A model generated the notes under the pieces. It worked only from the letters and a program-made list of their open reading frames with translations. It did not search any database and had not been told where the DNA came from. A DNA stretch of 64,000 nt from the NCBI RefSeq assembly GCF_029433855.1, contig NZ_JAROAU010000003.1:1488073-1552072 (forward strand), given 5' to 3'. Numbering within the stretch: position 1 is the first letter of the stretch; the number at the start of each line of letters is the position of its first letter. Below, one piece after another: positions 9,939 to 20,312 of this stretch. Source of the stretch: Candidatus Kosakonia sp. 282A-S69 (GTDB taxonomy: Bacteria > Pseudomonadota > Gammaproteobacteria > Enterobacterales > Enterobacteriaceae). Made by a program: the position numbers and the translations under genes.

Positions 9939-10136
9939 GCGATCGCGTGGCGAAGCTCAGATAGATTTACCCGTCGTATAAAAACGGGTGCTAATATCGC
10001 CGCAGTTTATTCGTATTAATCCTAATTAGTTGTTAGCGCGTCCTTTTCAGACCTGGTCATTGGGTTGGTACTGATATACTCAGACGCGAGTTAATTCATG
10101 AACCTGTTCAAATCATGGACAGTCCAGGAGATTTCA

Positions 10137-11048
10137 ATGGCTGCAATAAATTCGAAAGTGACTAAAGCAGTAATCCCGGTCGCGGGGTTGGGAACGAGGA
10201 TGCTACCAGCTACGAAGGCGATTCCGAAAGAAATGTTGCCGCTGGTTGATAAGCCATTAATTCAGTACGTGGTCAATGAGTGTATTGCCGCGGGTATTAC
10301 TGAAATCGTTCTGGTAACACATTCATCTAAAAACTCTATCGAAAACCACTTTGATACCAGTTTTGAGCTTGAAGCCATGCTGGAGAAGCGCGTAAAACGT
10401 CAGCTTCTTGAAGAGGTGCAATCCATCTGCCCGCCGCACGTGACCATCATGCAGGTGCGTCAGGGTCTGGCGAAGGGCCTTGGCCATGCGGTCATGTGCG
10501 CGCACCCGGTTGTCGGCAACGAGCCGGTTGCTGTTATCCTGCCGGACGTTATCCTTGATGAGTTCGAGTCCGATCTTTCACAGGATAACCTCGCAGAGAT
10601 GATCAAACGCTTCGACGAGACGGGTGCCAGCCAGATCATGGTTGAGCCGGTCGAAGACGTTACCGCTTACGGCGTAGTGGACTGCAAAGGCGCCACGCTG
10701 AATCCGGGCGACAGCGTGCCGATGGTTGGCGTGGTAGAGAAACCGAAAGCGAACGTCGCGCCGTCAAACCTTGCAGTGGTAGGCCGTTATGTCCTGAGCG
10801 CCGAAATTTGGCCGCTGCTGGCGAAAACGCCTCCGGGAGCCGGGGATGAGATCCAGCTTACCGATGCTATCGATATGCTGATTGAAAAAGAGACGGTTGA
10901 AGCCTATCACATGAAAGGCAAGAGCCACGACTGCGGTAATAAACTCGGCTATATGCGCGCCTTTGTAGAATATGGCATTCGCCATAAGTCTCTTGGCGAA
11001 GAGTTTACAGCCTGGCTGAACGAAACGGTAGGCACTGCTAAAGCATAA
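10137..11048 (+). CDS. galU: UTP-glucose-1-phosphate uridylyltransferase
   Basis: Makes UDP-glucose for LPS core, colanic acid, trehalose and galactose metabolism. 303 residues. The nucleotidyltransferase signature [24 protein letters not shown] sits at residues 17-40, with further conserved blocks around GLGHAV and the VVEKP motif. The start follows CCAGGAG with 6-nt spacing; the in-frame ATG 39 nt upstream lacks a ribosome site. Confidence 0.97.
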   Translation: MAAINSKVTKAVIPVAGLGTRMLPATKAIPKEMLPLVDKPLIQYVVNECIAAGITEIVLVTHSSKNSIENHFDTSFELEAMLEKRVKRQLLEEVQSICPPHVTIMQVRQGLAKGLGHAVMCAHPVVGNEPVAVILPDVILDEFESDLSQDNLAEMIKRFDETGASQIMVEPVEDVTAYGVVDCKGATLNPGDSVPMVGVVEKPKANVAPSNLAVVGRYVLSAEIWPLLAKTPPGAGDEIQLTDAIDMLIEKETVEAYHMKGKSHDCGNKLGYMRAFVEYGIRHKSLGEEFTAWLNETVGTAKA

Positions 11049-11071
11049 GCCCCGGCGCTGACACTAAATAA

Positions 11072-11118
11072 GGTCGACGTTAATCGTGCTGAGCACAGAT
11101 TAGCGTCGGCTTTTTTAT
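11072..11118 (+). terminator. galU terminator
   Basis: Long near-palindrome GTCGACGTTAATC...GATTAGCGTCGGC followed by six T, starting about 25 nt after the galU stop. Confidence 0.8.
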
Positions 11119-11273
11119 TGGGCGTCGATCGGAAGGCGCCTGGAAAAAGGGGGATAAGAAAAAGCTTATGGCACCGCTAATAAAAAAATGGCGGGATTTT
11201 GAGCGCAGTGCATCGATGCTAACACGCACCGCCTACATTCAGCATATTTGTGAAGAAATTGTGGAGTATGGGC

Positions 11274-11297
11274 AAAAAAATCCCGCCAGCGGCGGGA
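11274..11297 (-). terminator. hns terminator
   Basis: Minus-strand hairpin TCCCGCCGCTGGCGGGA followed by seven T, about 30 nt downstream of the hns stop. Confidence 0.88.
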
Positions 11298-11325
11298 TAT
11301 TAAAAGCAGATAAGAGATTACTCAC

Positions 11326-11736
11326 TTACGCGAGCAGGAAATCTTCCAGCTTTTTACCTTGTTCATCGATAGCTTTTTTGATGACTGCTGGAGTACGACC
11401 CTGGCCGGTCCAGGTTTTCGTTTCACCATTTTCATCTACGTAGCTATATTTAGCCGGACGCGCAGCGCGTTTTGCTTTTGTGCCCGTTTTAGCTGCAGCC
11501 ATGCTGTTCAGCAATTCATTCGGGTCAATACCATCAGCAATCAACATTTCACGATATTGCTGCAATTTACGAGTACGCTCTTCAACTTCAGCTGCGGCAG
11601 CGTTCTCTTCTTCACGACGCTCATTAACCACAACTTCTAATTTTTCCAGCATCTCTTCCAGTGTTTCCAGCGTGCATTCTCTTGCCTGCGCGCGCAGAGT
11701 ACGGATGTTGTTCAGAATTTTAAGTGCTTCGCTCAT
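11326..11736 (-). CDS. hns: DNA-binding global silencer H-NS
   Basis: Nucleoid protein that polymerises on AT-rich DNA and silences acquired genes. 136 residues: an N-terminal coiled-coil oligomerisation region (about 1-65), a flexible linker (80-92), and a C-terminal DNA-binding domain with TWTGQGRTP around residues 109-117, the AT-hook-like core. It would be expected to bind the AT-rich element at 39-48.8 kb. The single gene is convergent with galU. Confidence 0.97.
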   Translation of the reverse strand: MSEALKILNNIRTLRAQARECTLETLEEMLEKLEVVVNERREEENAAAAEVEERTRKLQQYREMLIADGIDPNELLNSMAAAKTGTKAKRAARPAKYSYVDENGETKTWTGQGRTPAVIKKAIDEQGKKLEDFLLA

Positions 11737-12282
11737 TGTAGTAATCTCAAACTTATATTGGGGTGGTTTGTTGGGCTAATAATAGAGCGTTAAATTCAGC
11801 AGTGCAATAGCCGCGAATGTAAGGAATTCAAAATAGCCCTTTATTTAAGTCTTTTCTAAATACCGCTATCTTAAATTTTTAATCAACAACCACACTGCCA
11901 AACAGGTATAAACGTGCAGATCAGGTTTGTTCATATGTGAAGGTGAAGCGATATTTTTTGATTATTCCTTCAGGAGAAATAGCCATAATGGATAAATAAC
12001 AACCGCGTCTATTACTGTGTTAAATCCGCTTACTTTAGTAAAATTTTAATAATTTCTGAATGATATGATAAGAATCACCGCATATGAGCAGGACACTAAC
12101 GTCCTGAATTTGTTATTGCTGTTTCTTATGCAGTTACAAAACGCGCCATCGGAAAACGCACATTTATGCGTAAAGCTGACTACAGGATCAACCTAAGCTG
12201 CAACGGTTGCTCAGGCCACACCGTTAAAACATGATACAATTCGCCGCAGGATCATCACACTTTGATTAGGGTTTTGCGCGCA
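11737..12282. other. hns-tdk divergent intergenic region
   Basis: About 545 bp, AT-rich, without a credible gene. It must hold the hns promoter (minus strand) and the tdk promoter (plus strand). E. coli hns is autorepressed at such AT-rich DNA. No single promoter could be assigned with confidence by eye. Confidence 0.6.
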
Positions 12283-12897
12283 ATGGCACAGCTTTATTTC
12301 TACTATTCAGCAATGAATGCAGGGAAATCGACGGCATTACTACAGTCCTCGTACAATTATCAAGAGCGAGGCATGAGAACGGTAGTTTATACCGCAGAAA
12401 TTGATAACCGCTTTGGTGCAGGGAAAGTCAGTTCCAGGATTGGTTTATCCTCACCTGCACGACTGTTCAATCAGCACACCTCGTTATTTGACGACATAAA
12501 AGCTCAGCACGAACAAGAAGCCGTGCACTGCGTGCTGGTGGATGAGTGTCAGTTTTTGACGCGGGAGCAAGTATATGCGCTTTCCGAAGTGGTGGATGAA
12601 CTCGATATTCCCGTTCTCTGTTACGGGCTAAGAACCGATTTTCGCGGTGAGCTGTTTGGCGGCAGTCAGTATTTACTGGCGTGGTCAGATAAATTAGTTG
12701 AGCTTAAAACCATCTGTTTCTGCGGGCGTAAGGCGAGTATGGTGTTGCGGCTCGATCACGCAGGACGTCCTTATAATGAAGGCGAGCAGGTGGTTATCGG
12801 CGGCAATGAGCGCTACGTGTCCGTTTGCCGTAAACACTATAAGGAAGCGCTGGCGGAAGGCTCGCTTGCGACAATACAAGCGCGGGTGAGAGGCTAG
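12283..12897 (+). CDS. tdk: Thymidine kinase
   Basis: Phosphorylates thymidine and deoxyuridine with ATP in nucleoside salvage. 204 residues of the type II (cellular) family. Walker A is [10 protein letters not shown] at about residues 10-19; the VDECQF motif holds the catalytic Glu. Zinc-ribbon Cys pairs CFCGRKA and CRKHY are in the C-terminal lasso domain. MAQLYFYY was taken as the start by conservation; a TTG seven codons upstream is possible but unsupported. Confidence 0.95.
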   Translation: MAQLYFYYSAMNAGKSTALLQSSYNYQERGMRTVVYTAEIDNRFGAGKVSSRIGLSSPARLFNQHTSLFDDIKAQHEQEAVHCVLVDECQFLTREQVYALSEVVDELDIPVLCYGLRTDFRGELFGGSQYLLAWSDKLVELKTICFCGRKASMVLRLDHAGRPYNEGEQVVIGGNERYVSVCRKHYKEALAEGSLATIQARVRG

Positions 12898-12946
12898 CGG
12901 TAGCTTTATGGCGTTCTGCTAAATTTATTCTGATTGTGCAGAAAAT

Positions 12947-12973
12947 AAAAAACCCGCCGAAGCGGGTTTTTTT
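12947..12973. terminator. Bidirectional terminator between tdk and adhE
   Basis: CCCGC-CGAA-GCGGG hairpin with six A on the left and seven T on the right, between convergent genes. Confidence 0.9.
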
Positions 12974-12987
12974 ATGACGCTATACCA

Positions 12988-15669
12988 TTAAGCGGTTTTT
13001 TTCGCTTTCTTTTCAGCTTTAACTGGTGCCACTTCCACTTTTGGCGCGGCAGCGGCTTCACCCTCTTTATATTCGCGACCGTAGAAGGTATCCAGCAGGA
13101 TCTGCTTCAGCTCTGCAATCAGCGGGTAGCGCGGGTTCGCGCCGGTGCACTGGTCGTCAAACGCATCTTCAGAGAGTTTGTCGACATTCGCCAGGAAATC
13201 CGCTTCCTGTACCCCAGCTTCGCGGATAGATTTCGGAATACCCAGCTCCGCTTTCAGGCTCTCCAGCCACGCCAGCAGTTTCTCAATTTTTGCTGCGGTC
13301 CGGTCGCCCGGTGCAGAGAGGCCCAGATGATCGGCAATCTCTGCGTAACGGCGGCGTGCCTGCGGACGGTCATACTGACTGAAGGCGGTCTGTTTAGTCG
13401 GGTTGTCATTCGCGTTGTAGCGAATAACGTTACTGATCAACAAGGCGTTAGCCAGACCGTGCGGAATATGGAACTGCGAACCCAGTTTATGCGCCATGGA
13501 GTGACACACACCAAGGAAGGCGTTAGCAAACGCGATACCGGCGATGGTTGCAGCACTGTGTACACGTTCACGGGCAACCGGGTTTTTCGACCCTTCGTTA
13601 TAGGAAGCCGGCAGGTTCTCTTTCAGCAGTTTAAGTGCCTGCAGCGCCTGACCATCGGAGAACTCAGAAGCCAGTACGGAGACGTAAGCTTCCAGCGCAT
13701 GGGTTACCGCGTCCAGGCCACCAAAGGCGCAGAGGGATTTCGGCATATCCATCACCAGGTTGGCGTCAACTACCGCCATATCCGGGGTGAGGGCATAGTC
13801 TGCAAGCGGGTATTTCTGACCGGTGGCATCATCGGTAACTACCGCAAACGGCGTCACTTCAGAACCGGTACCGGAGGTGGTAGTCACGGCGATCATTTTC
13901 GCTTTGACGCCCATTTTCGGGAATTTATAGATACGCTTACGGATATCCATAAAGCGCAGCGCCAGCTCTTCGAAATGGGTTTCCGGGTGTTCGTACATCA
14001 CCCACATGATTTTCGCAGCATCCATCGGGGAGCCGCCGCCGAGGGCAATAATCACGTCTGGCTTAAAGGAGTTCGCCAGTTCAGCGCCTTTACGCACCAC
14101 GGTCAACGTCGGATCGGCTTCCACCTCGAAGAAGACTTCGGTTTCCACGCCCGCAGCCTTCAGCACGGAGGTGATCTGGTCAGCGTAACCGTTGTTAAAG
14201 AGGAAACGGTCGGTCACGATCATGGCGCGTTTGTGACCATCAGTAATCACTTCATCCAGCGCGATAGGCAGGGAGCCACGGCGGAAGTAGATTGATTTCG
14301 GAAGTTTGTGCCACAACATGTTCTCAGCTCGCTTAGCAACGGTTTTCTTGTTGATCAGGTGCTTAGGACCAACGTTTTCTGAGATGGAGTTACCACCCCA
14401 CGAACCACAACCCAGAGTCAGGGAAGGCGCGAGTTTGAAGTTGTAGAGGTCACCGATACCCCCCTGAGAAGCCGGGGTGTTGATGAGGATACGCGCGGTT
14501 TTCATCATCTGGCCGAAGTGGGCCACACGTTCAGGCTGATTATCCTGGTCGGTATAGAGGCAGGATGTGTGCCCGATACCGCCCATAGCGACCAGTTTCT
14601 CTGCTTTAACGACCGCATCGTCGAAATCTTTCGCGCGATACATGGCCAGCGTCGGAGAGAGTTTCTCATGGGCGAACGGCTCGCTCTCATCCACAACGGT
14701 AACTTCACCGATCAGGATTTTGGTGCTTGCCGGTACGCTAAAGCCTGCCAGTTCGGCGATTTTGTGAGCCGGTTGACCAACGATAGCCGCGTTCAGCGCA
14801 CCGTTTTTCAGGATAATATTCTGAACTGCTTTCAACTCCTGACCCTGCAGCAGGTAACCGCCGTGGCTGGCGAAGCGCTCGCGCACCGCATCATACACGG
14901 AGTCAACCACGACAACAGACTGTTCGGAGGCGCAGATAACACCGTTATCGAAGGTTTTTGACATCAGCACGGAGGCGACAGCACGTTTGATATCGGCAGT
15001 TTCGTCGATTACCACCGGGGTGTTACCCGCGCCGACACCGATAGCCGGTTTACCGGAGCTGTAAGCGGCTTTTACCATACCCGGACCACCGGTCGCGAGA
15101 ATCAGGTTGATATCCGGGTGATGCATTAAAGTATTAGAGAGTTCGACGGAAGGTTGGTCAATCCAGCCGATTAAATCTTTTGGCGCACCAGCTGCGATTG
15201 CTGCCTGCAGCACAATGTCCGCCGCTTTGTTGGTGGCGTCTTTGGCACGCGGATGCGGAGAGAAGATAATTGCGTTACGGGTTTTCAGGCTAATCAGTGA
15301 TTTAAAGATTGCAGTAGAGGTGGGGTTGGTTGTCGGTACAATACCGCAAATAATGCCGATAGGCTCAGCGATAGTGATCGTGCCGAAAGTATCATCTTCC
15401 GATAACACGCCGCAGGTTTTCTCATCTTTGTACGCGTTGTAGATATACTCAGAAGCAAAGTGGTTTTTAATCACTTTATCTTCGACGATACCCATGCCGG
15501 ATTCTGCAACGGCCATTTTCGCGAGAGGGATTCGAGCATCTGCGGCAGCCAGGGCGGCGGCGCGGAAGATTTTATCTACTTGCTCTTGAGTAAAGTTGGC
15601 ATATTCACGCTGGGCTTTCTTCACACGTTCAACGAGTGCGTTCAGTTCAGCGACATTAGTAACAGCCAT
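12988..15669 (-). CDS. adhE: Bifunctional acetaldehyde-CoA / alcohol dehydrogenase
   Basis: Converts acetyl-CoA to acetaldehyde and then ethanol with two NADH, closing the redox balance in fermentation; assembles as spirosomes. 893 residues. The aldehyde dehydrogenase half (1-440) has the catalytic Cys in VICASEQ. The Fe-dependent alcohol dehydrogenase half (about 450-870) has GGGSPMDAAK and metal-binding His in GVCHSMAHKLG and HGLANALL. The Lys/Ala-rich tail is typical. The ATG at 15669 follows AGGAGAG; the frame runs 22 codons further but without conservation. Confidence 0.97.
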   Translation of the reverse strand: MAVTNVAELNALVERVKKAQREYANFTQEQVDKIFRAAALAAADARIPLAKMAVAESGMGIVEDKVIKNHFASEYIYNAYKDEKTCGVLSEDDTFGTITIAEPIGIICGIVPTTNPTSTAIFKSLISLKTRNAIIFSPHPRAKDATNKAADIVLQAAIAAGAPKDLIGWIDQPSVELSNTLMHHPDINLILATGGPGMVKAAYSSGKPAIGVGAGNTPVVIDETADIKRAVASVLMSKTFDNGVICASEQSVVVVDSVYDAVRERFASHGGYLLQGQELKAVQNIILKNGALNAAIVGQPAHKIAELAGFSVPASTKILIGEVTVVDESEPFAHEKLSPTLAMYRAKDFDDAVVKAEKLVAMGGIGHTSCLYTDQDNQPERVAHFGQMMKTARILINTPASQGGIGDLYNFKLAPSLTLGCGSWGGNSISENVGPKHLINKKTVAKRAENMLWHKLPKSIYFRRGSLPIALDEVITDGHKRAMIVTDRFLFNNGYADQITSVLKAAGVETEVFFEVEADPTLTVVRKGAELANSFKPDVIIALGGGSPMDAAKIMWVMYEHPETHFEELALRFMDIRKRIYKFPKMGVKAKMIAVTTTSGTGSEVTPFAVVTDDATGQKYPLADYALTPDMAVVDANLVMDMPKSLCAFGGLDAVTHALEAYVSVLASEFSDGQALQALKLLKENLPASYNEGSKNPVARERVHSAATIAGIAFANAFLGVCHSMAHKLGSQFHIPHGLANALLISNVIRYNANDNPTKQTAFSQYDRPQARRRYAEIADHLGLSAPGDRTAAKIEKLLAWLESLKAELGIPKSIREAGVQEADFLANVDKLSEDAFDDQCTGANPRYPLIAELKQILLDTFYGREYKEGEAAAAPKVEVAPVKAEKKAKKTA

Positions 15670-16147
15670 AATGCTCTCCTGATAATGTTTAAACTCTTTT
15701 AGTAAACCATCTGCCCAAACTGCCATTATAGACATCGCCGTCGCAGGTTGCGTAAAGCTATGCAGGACACCATATTACAACGCGCTTTTGCCGCTGATTT
15801 ACTAAAAGAGCCTTAACGAAAGGGGAGCAATTATTGACATTTCTGCTCTCTATTCGTGGCATCAAGGTTACCCACTTCTGAGTAATTAATGCGTGATCCA
15901 CATCAAGTTTTCACTAAGCTGACACCTTTCAGCTTGACCGATTTTTGTTATTTGTATCAATTGTTAACAGTCATCTGCGGAATATAGCGCGGCTTTTTCA
16001 CATTCAACTCAACTCAATAACACCCTGTTTTATCGGGGATATTGCTGAATGAACTGATGGACTCCACAAAAAAATCGCGTATCTTCTGCATGGATTTTCC
16101 TGTCACGCTATTGTTTCTAAAGTACTGGCGATAACGCGGAGCTTGCT
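15670..16147. other. adhE upstream regulatory region
   Basis: About 480 bp between the divergent adhE and ychE starts, with no gene. E. coli adhE has a long leader with Cra, NarL, Fis and RpoS control and RNase III processing. The length fits, but individual sites were not resolved. Confidence 0.5.
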
Positions 16148-16795
16148 GTGGATCACTTTGCATTTGATTTTCCTCTCTATTTTAAATTTTTCGTCGGTCT
16201 TTTTGCGCTGGTAAACCCGGTTGGCATCATCCCGGTCTTTATCAGTATGACCAGCTATCAAATGGCTGACGCGCGCAATAAAACCAACCTTACCGCAAAT
16301 TTCTCGGTCGCCATCATTCTCTGGACGTCACTCTTTCTTGGCGACACCATCCTGCAACTGTTTGGCATCTCAATTGACTCTTTCCGTATTGCCGGCGGGA
16401 TTCTGGTTGTCACCATCGCGATGTCGATGATCAGTGGCAAGCTGGGGGAGGATAAACAGAACAAACAGGAGAAATCGGAAACGGCTATCCGCGAGAGCGT
16501 GGGCGTGGTGCCGCTAGCGTTGCCATTAATGGCCGGGCCAGGGGCGATCAGCTCTACTATCGTTTGGGGGACGCGTTACCACACGCTTGCACACCTGATT
16601 GGCTTCACACTGGCCATCGCGCTGTTTGCGCTCTGCTCATGGGGGCTGTTCCGCATTGCACCCTGGCTGGTGCGCCTGCTCAGGCAAACGGGCATTAACG
16701 TCATCACGCGTATTATGGGCTTGCTGCTGATGGCTTTAGGCATTGAGTTTATTGTCGCGGGCGTGAAATCGATTTTCCCCGGCCTGCTGAATTGA
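16148..16795 (+). CDS. ychE: MarC/UPF0056 family inner-membrane protein YchE
   Basis: 215 residues, the E. coli length, with six hydrophobic segments: about 13-33, 50-68, 75-95, 117-137, 145-165 and 185-205. Family motifs ALVNPVGIIPVF and PLAMPGAI-type PLALPLMAGPGAISS are present. It belongs to the MarC transporter-like family of unknown substrate. The start is GTG at 16148, directly before DHFAFDFP. It stands alone between the adhE and opp control regions. Confidence 0.9.
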   Translation: MDHFAFDFPLYFKFFVGLFALVNPVGIIPVFISMTSYQMADARNKTNLTANFSVAIILWTSLFLGDTILQLFGISIDSFRIAGGILVVTIAMSMISGKLGEDKQNKQEKSETAIRESVGVVPLALPLMAGPGAISSTIVWGTRYHTLAHLIGFTLAIALFALCSWGLFRIAPWLVRLLRQTGINVITRIMGLLLMALGIEFIVAGVKSIFPGLLN

Positions 16796-17588
16796 TTCAT
16801 TCTTTCATTTATATAGGTTTTATTTTTCTGAGCGCGAGAACTTCGCGCTTTCGAATGTAACCCTGCTCGCATAATTAGCAAAAGATATGAAGAATCAGCA
16901 ATAGGGCTTCAGGCATAACAAATAGCAATAATCAGAAAAGCTGTTTTCTATCATGGAATTATAAGTTTCACGAATCATTAATGACTGCATTTTGAGCAAA
17001 TAACTCTGTTATTTCTCTCACATCATACTATTGGGCTTGCCGAGTCATTATTGAAATGATATTAGTACTTTCAATCTCCTCGCAGAGGAATGTGCTAAAA
17101 AGTAGTCAATTGTTGATTTTTTGTGCAAATTCCCGCGAAGGCAGCCAATAAGTATCACAAGGCCGTGGTGCTTCTTTATCTGATTGATAATCAAAAAGAA
17201 AAAAACAACAGGGAGACGCAGTCGTCATTTCGCTGCGGCTGCCGCTACGCCGTAAAAGAGAAATGGTTAACAAATTTGCAAAATGTATTGGCGGCGGTCC
17301 CGGGCATTTGTTATTTTCCGGCGAATGTCTTTATCAGCCTCATAATTTACACCGTAAAGCGATTTAATGAGAATCGTTTTCAATTAGAAAATAAATATCA
17401 TGAATACAACGCGTCTCGACAGGGGAGGCGCGTTAATGAATCGACGCGAGATTGCCGTTCGAGCGATCCGTAATAAAAAAGTCGGTGATAGCAGAAGTAA
17501 AAAAAGATGTCTGAAAGCGCCAAAAGCTCCTGCGCTATTCAGGCCCCCGAACAGGGGATGATACAGCTGGCATAAATGTCGGTAATTA
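16796..17588. other. Long opp upstream/leader region
   Basis: About 800 bp before oppA. An open frame at 17123-17473 has no ribosome site or recognisable product, so no gene is called. The region is AT-rich to about 17.45 kb. E. coli also has a long gap here carrying the Lrp-responsive opp promoter. Confidence 0.5.
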
Positions 17589-17591
17589 TAA

Positions 17592-17615
17592 TGATTGGAG
17601 TCACAACACAATGTC
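17592..17615 (+). promoter_or_regulatory. oppA ribosome-binding region with GcvB-type CA-rich target
   Basis: TTGGAGTCACAACACAATG: the GGAG Shine-Dalgarno is followed by CACAACACAA just before the start. GcvB sRNA is known to repress oppA through its G/U-rich R1 region, which pairs with such C/A-rich stretches. The pairing is inferred from sequence only. Confidence 0.6.
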
Positions 17616-19242
17616 CATCATCACAAAGAAAAGCGTAGTTGCAGCAGGCATCCTGGCAGCGCTTATTTCCGGTAACGCAGCCTTCGCGGCCGACGTACCG
17701 GCTGGCGTTCAACTGGCGGAAAAACAGACGCTGGTGCGCAATAACGGTGCTGAAGTGCAATCTCTCGATCCGCATAAAATCGAGGGCGTTCCGGAATCAA
17801 ACGTTAACCGTGACCTGTTTGAAGGTCTGCTTATTTCCGATGTTGAAGGCCACCCGACCGCCGGTGTTGCTGAAAAATGGGAAAACAAAGATTTTAAAGT
17901 CTGGACATTCCATCTGCGTAAAAACGCCAAATGGTCAGACGGTACACCGGTCACTGCCCATGACTTCGTCTATAGCTGGCAGCGCCTGGCCGATCCGAAA
18001 ACCGCCTCTCCATACGCCAGCTACCTGCAATATGGTCACATCGCGAATATCGACGACGTAATCGCCGGTAAGAAACCTACCAGCGAACTGGGGGTAAAAG
18101 CGCTTGATGATAATACCTTTGAAGTGACGCTGAGCGAGCCGGTTCCCTATTTCTACAAATTGCTGGTTCACCCGTCCGTTTCCGCCGTGCCAAAATCCGC
18201 AATTGAAAAATTTGGCGATAAGTGGACCCAGCCTGCAAACATCGTCACCAACGGTGCCTATAAGCTGAAAGATTGGGTGGTCAACGAACGTATCGTTCTT
18301 GAGCGCAACACCAACTACTGGGATAACGATAAAACCGTTATTAACCAGGTGACCTATCTGCCAATCTCTGCAGAAGTGACGGACGTCAACCGCTACCGCA
18401 GCGGCGAAATCGACATGACCTATAACAACATGCCGATTGAACTGTTCCAGAAACTGAAAAAAGAGATCCCGAAAGAAGTGCACGTCGATCCGTACCTGTG
18501 TACGTATTACTATGAGATCAACAACCAGAAAGCACCGTTCACTGACGTTCGCGTTCGTACCGCCCTTAAACTGGCGCTGGATCGTGACATTATCGTTAAT
18601 AAAGTGAAAAACCAGGGTGACCTGCCGGCCTACAGCTACACGCCGCCATACACCGACGGTGCAAAACTGACCGAACCGGCCTGGTTCAAAATGACCCAGG
18701 AACAGCGTAACGCCGAGGCGAAAAAACTGCTCGCCGAAGCGGGTTACACGGCTGATAAACCGCTGAGCTTCAGCCTGCTGTATAACACCTCCGATCTGCA
18801 CAAAAAACTGGCGATCGCCGTTGCCTCAATCTGGAAGAAAAACCTGGGTGCCAACGTCAAGCTGGAGAACCAGGAGTGGAAAACCTTCCTCGACACGCGT
18901 CATCAGGGCACCTTTGATGTGGCACGTGCTGGCTGGTGTGCGGATTACAACGAACCGACCTCCTTCCTGAACACCATGCTTTCAGACAGCTCGAACAATA
19001 CCGCGCACTATAAGAGCCCGGCGTTTGACAAGCTGATCGGCGACACGCTGAAAGTGACCGACGAAGCGCAGCGCGCTGAGCTTTACTCCAAAGCTGAACA
19101 GCAGCTTGATAAAGACTCCGCTATTGTTCCGGTCTACTACTACGTGAACGCCCGTCTGGTTAAACCATGGGTAGGTGGCTATACCGGTAAAGACCCGTTA
19201 GATAATATCTACGTGAAAAACTTGTATATTATCAAGCATTAA
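17611..19242 (+). CDS. oppA: Oligopeptide ABC transporter periplasmic binding protein
   Basis: Captures di- to pentapeptides of almost any sequence and hands them to OppBCDF. 543 residues, the E. coli length. A Sec signal peptide (residues 1-26, cleavage after AFA) is followed by the SBP_bac_5 fold. It is the first gene of opp, separated from oppB by 135 nt, a common arrangement that lets the binding protein be made in excess. Confidence 0.97.
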   Translation: MSIITKKSVVAAGILAALISGNAAFAADVPAGVQLAEKQTLVRNNGAEVQSLDPHKIEGVPESNVNRDLFEGLLISDVEGHPTAGVAEKWENKDFKVWTFHLRKNAKWSDGTPVTAHDFVYSWQRLADPKTASPYASYLQYGHIANIDDVIAGKKPTSELGVKALDDNTFEVTLSEPVPYFYKLLVHPSVSAVPKSAIEKFGDKWTQPANIVTNGAYKLKDWVVNERIVLERNTNYWDNDKTVINQVTYLPISAEVTDVNRYRSGEIDMTYNNMPIELFQKLKKEIPKEVHVDPYLCTYYYEINNQKAPFTDVRVRTALKLALDRDIIVNKVKNQGDLPAYSYTPPYTDGAKLTEPAWFKMTQEQRNAEAKKLLAEAGYTADKPLSFSLLYNTSDLHKKLAIAVASIWKKNLGANVKLENQEWKTFLDTRHQGTFDVARAGWCADYNEPTSFLNTMLSDSSNNTAHYKSPAFDKLIGDTLKVTDEAQRAELYSKAEQQLDKDSAIVPVYYYVNARLVKPWVGGYTGKDPLDNIYVKNLYIIKH

Positions 19243-19377
19243 TGGCAATGAGTGGGGCAGGGCAACCTGCCTCACAGTGTCTTATTTTTATCGCACCAGA
19301 ACACACATCGGTCGCAGACGGCACTTGGGCCGTCTGAAAGAGAATGTGTAAAAGGCACAAGCCAGAAGGTACGGGCA

Positions 19378-20298
19378 ATGTTGAAATTTATCCTGCGTCG
19401 CTTTCTTGAAGCGATTCCAACACTCTTTATTCTGATCACGATTTCGTTCTTTATGATGCGTCTCGCGCCGGGAAGTCCCTTCACCGGTGAACGTGCGCTT
19501 GCGCCGGAAGTGATGGCCAACATTGAGGCGAAATACCATTTAAACGACCCCATCACCACCCAGTATTTCAGCTACCTGAAACAGCTGGCGCATTTTGATT
19601 TTGGTCCGTCGTTTAAATATAAAGACTACACCGTGAATGATCTGGTGGCGGCAAGCTTCCCGGTTTCCGCTAAATTAGGCGCCGCGGCGTTTATTCTGGC
19701 GATTGTGTTCGGTGTAACGGCGGGTGTTATCGCCGCGTTAAACCAGAACACCAAATGGGACTACACGGTAATGGGGTTAGCCATGACAGGGGTAGTGATA
19801 CCCAGTTTCGTTGTCGCACCGCTGTTAGTGATGATATTCGCCATTATGCTCCAGTGGCTGCCGGCCGGCGGCTGGAATGGCGGGGCACCTAAATTTATGA
19901 TCCTGCCGATGGTCGCGCTCTCACTCGCCTATATCGCCAGCATCGCGCGTATCACCCGTGGTTCGATGATTGAAGTGCTGCACTCCAACTTCATCCGCAC
20001 CGCGCGCGCCAAAGGGCTGCCGATGCGCCGGATCATCTTCCGCCACGCGCTGAAACCGGCGCTGCTGCCCGTGCTCTCCTATATGGGCCCGGCCTTTGTC
20101 GGCATTATTACCGGCTCCATGGTTATCGAAACGATTTACGGCTTGCCGGGCATCGGTCAGCTGTTCGTGAACGGCGCGCTTAACCGCGACTACTCACTGG
20201 TGCTGAGCCTGACCATTCTGGTCGGCGCGCTGACCATCACCTTCAACGCGATTGTTGATGTGCTCTACGCCATCATCGATCCGAAAATTCGTTATTGA
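19378..20298 (+). CDS. oppB: Oligopeptide transporter permease OppB
   Basis: Inner-membrane permease, 306 residues, six predicted membrane spans, with the ABC coupling motif (EAA loop) around RTARAKGLPMRRIIFRHALKPA. It pairs with OppC to form the peptide channel. The start MLKFILRR was chosen by family alignment; the frame upstream to 19252 is not conserved. Confidence 0.96.
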   Translation: MLKFILRRFLEAIPTLFILITISFFMMRLAPGSPFTGERALAPEVMANIEAKYHLNDPITTQYFSYLKQLAHFDFGPSFKYKDYTVNDLVAASFPVSAKLGAAAFILAIVFGVTAGVIAALNQNTKWDYTVMGLAMTGVVIPSFVVAPLLVMIFAIMLQWLPAGGWNGGAPKFMILPMVALSLAYIASIARITRGSMIEVLHSNFIRTARAKGLPMRRIIFRHALKPALLPVLSYMGPAFVGIITGSMVIETIYGLPGIGQLFVNGALNRDYSLVLSLTILVGALTITFNAIVDVLYAIIDPKIRY

Positions 20299-20312
20299 GA
20301 CTGGAGTTCGCC

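Noticed and set aside
15670..15735. 22-codon in-frame extension of adhE
   Set aside because: AGGAGAG precedes the internal ATG and family similarity starts there.
17123..17473. 116-codon open frame upstream of oppA
   Set aside because: No ribosome site, no recognisable domain, ends in the opp leader; composition is that of non-coding DNA.
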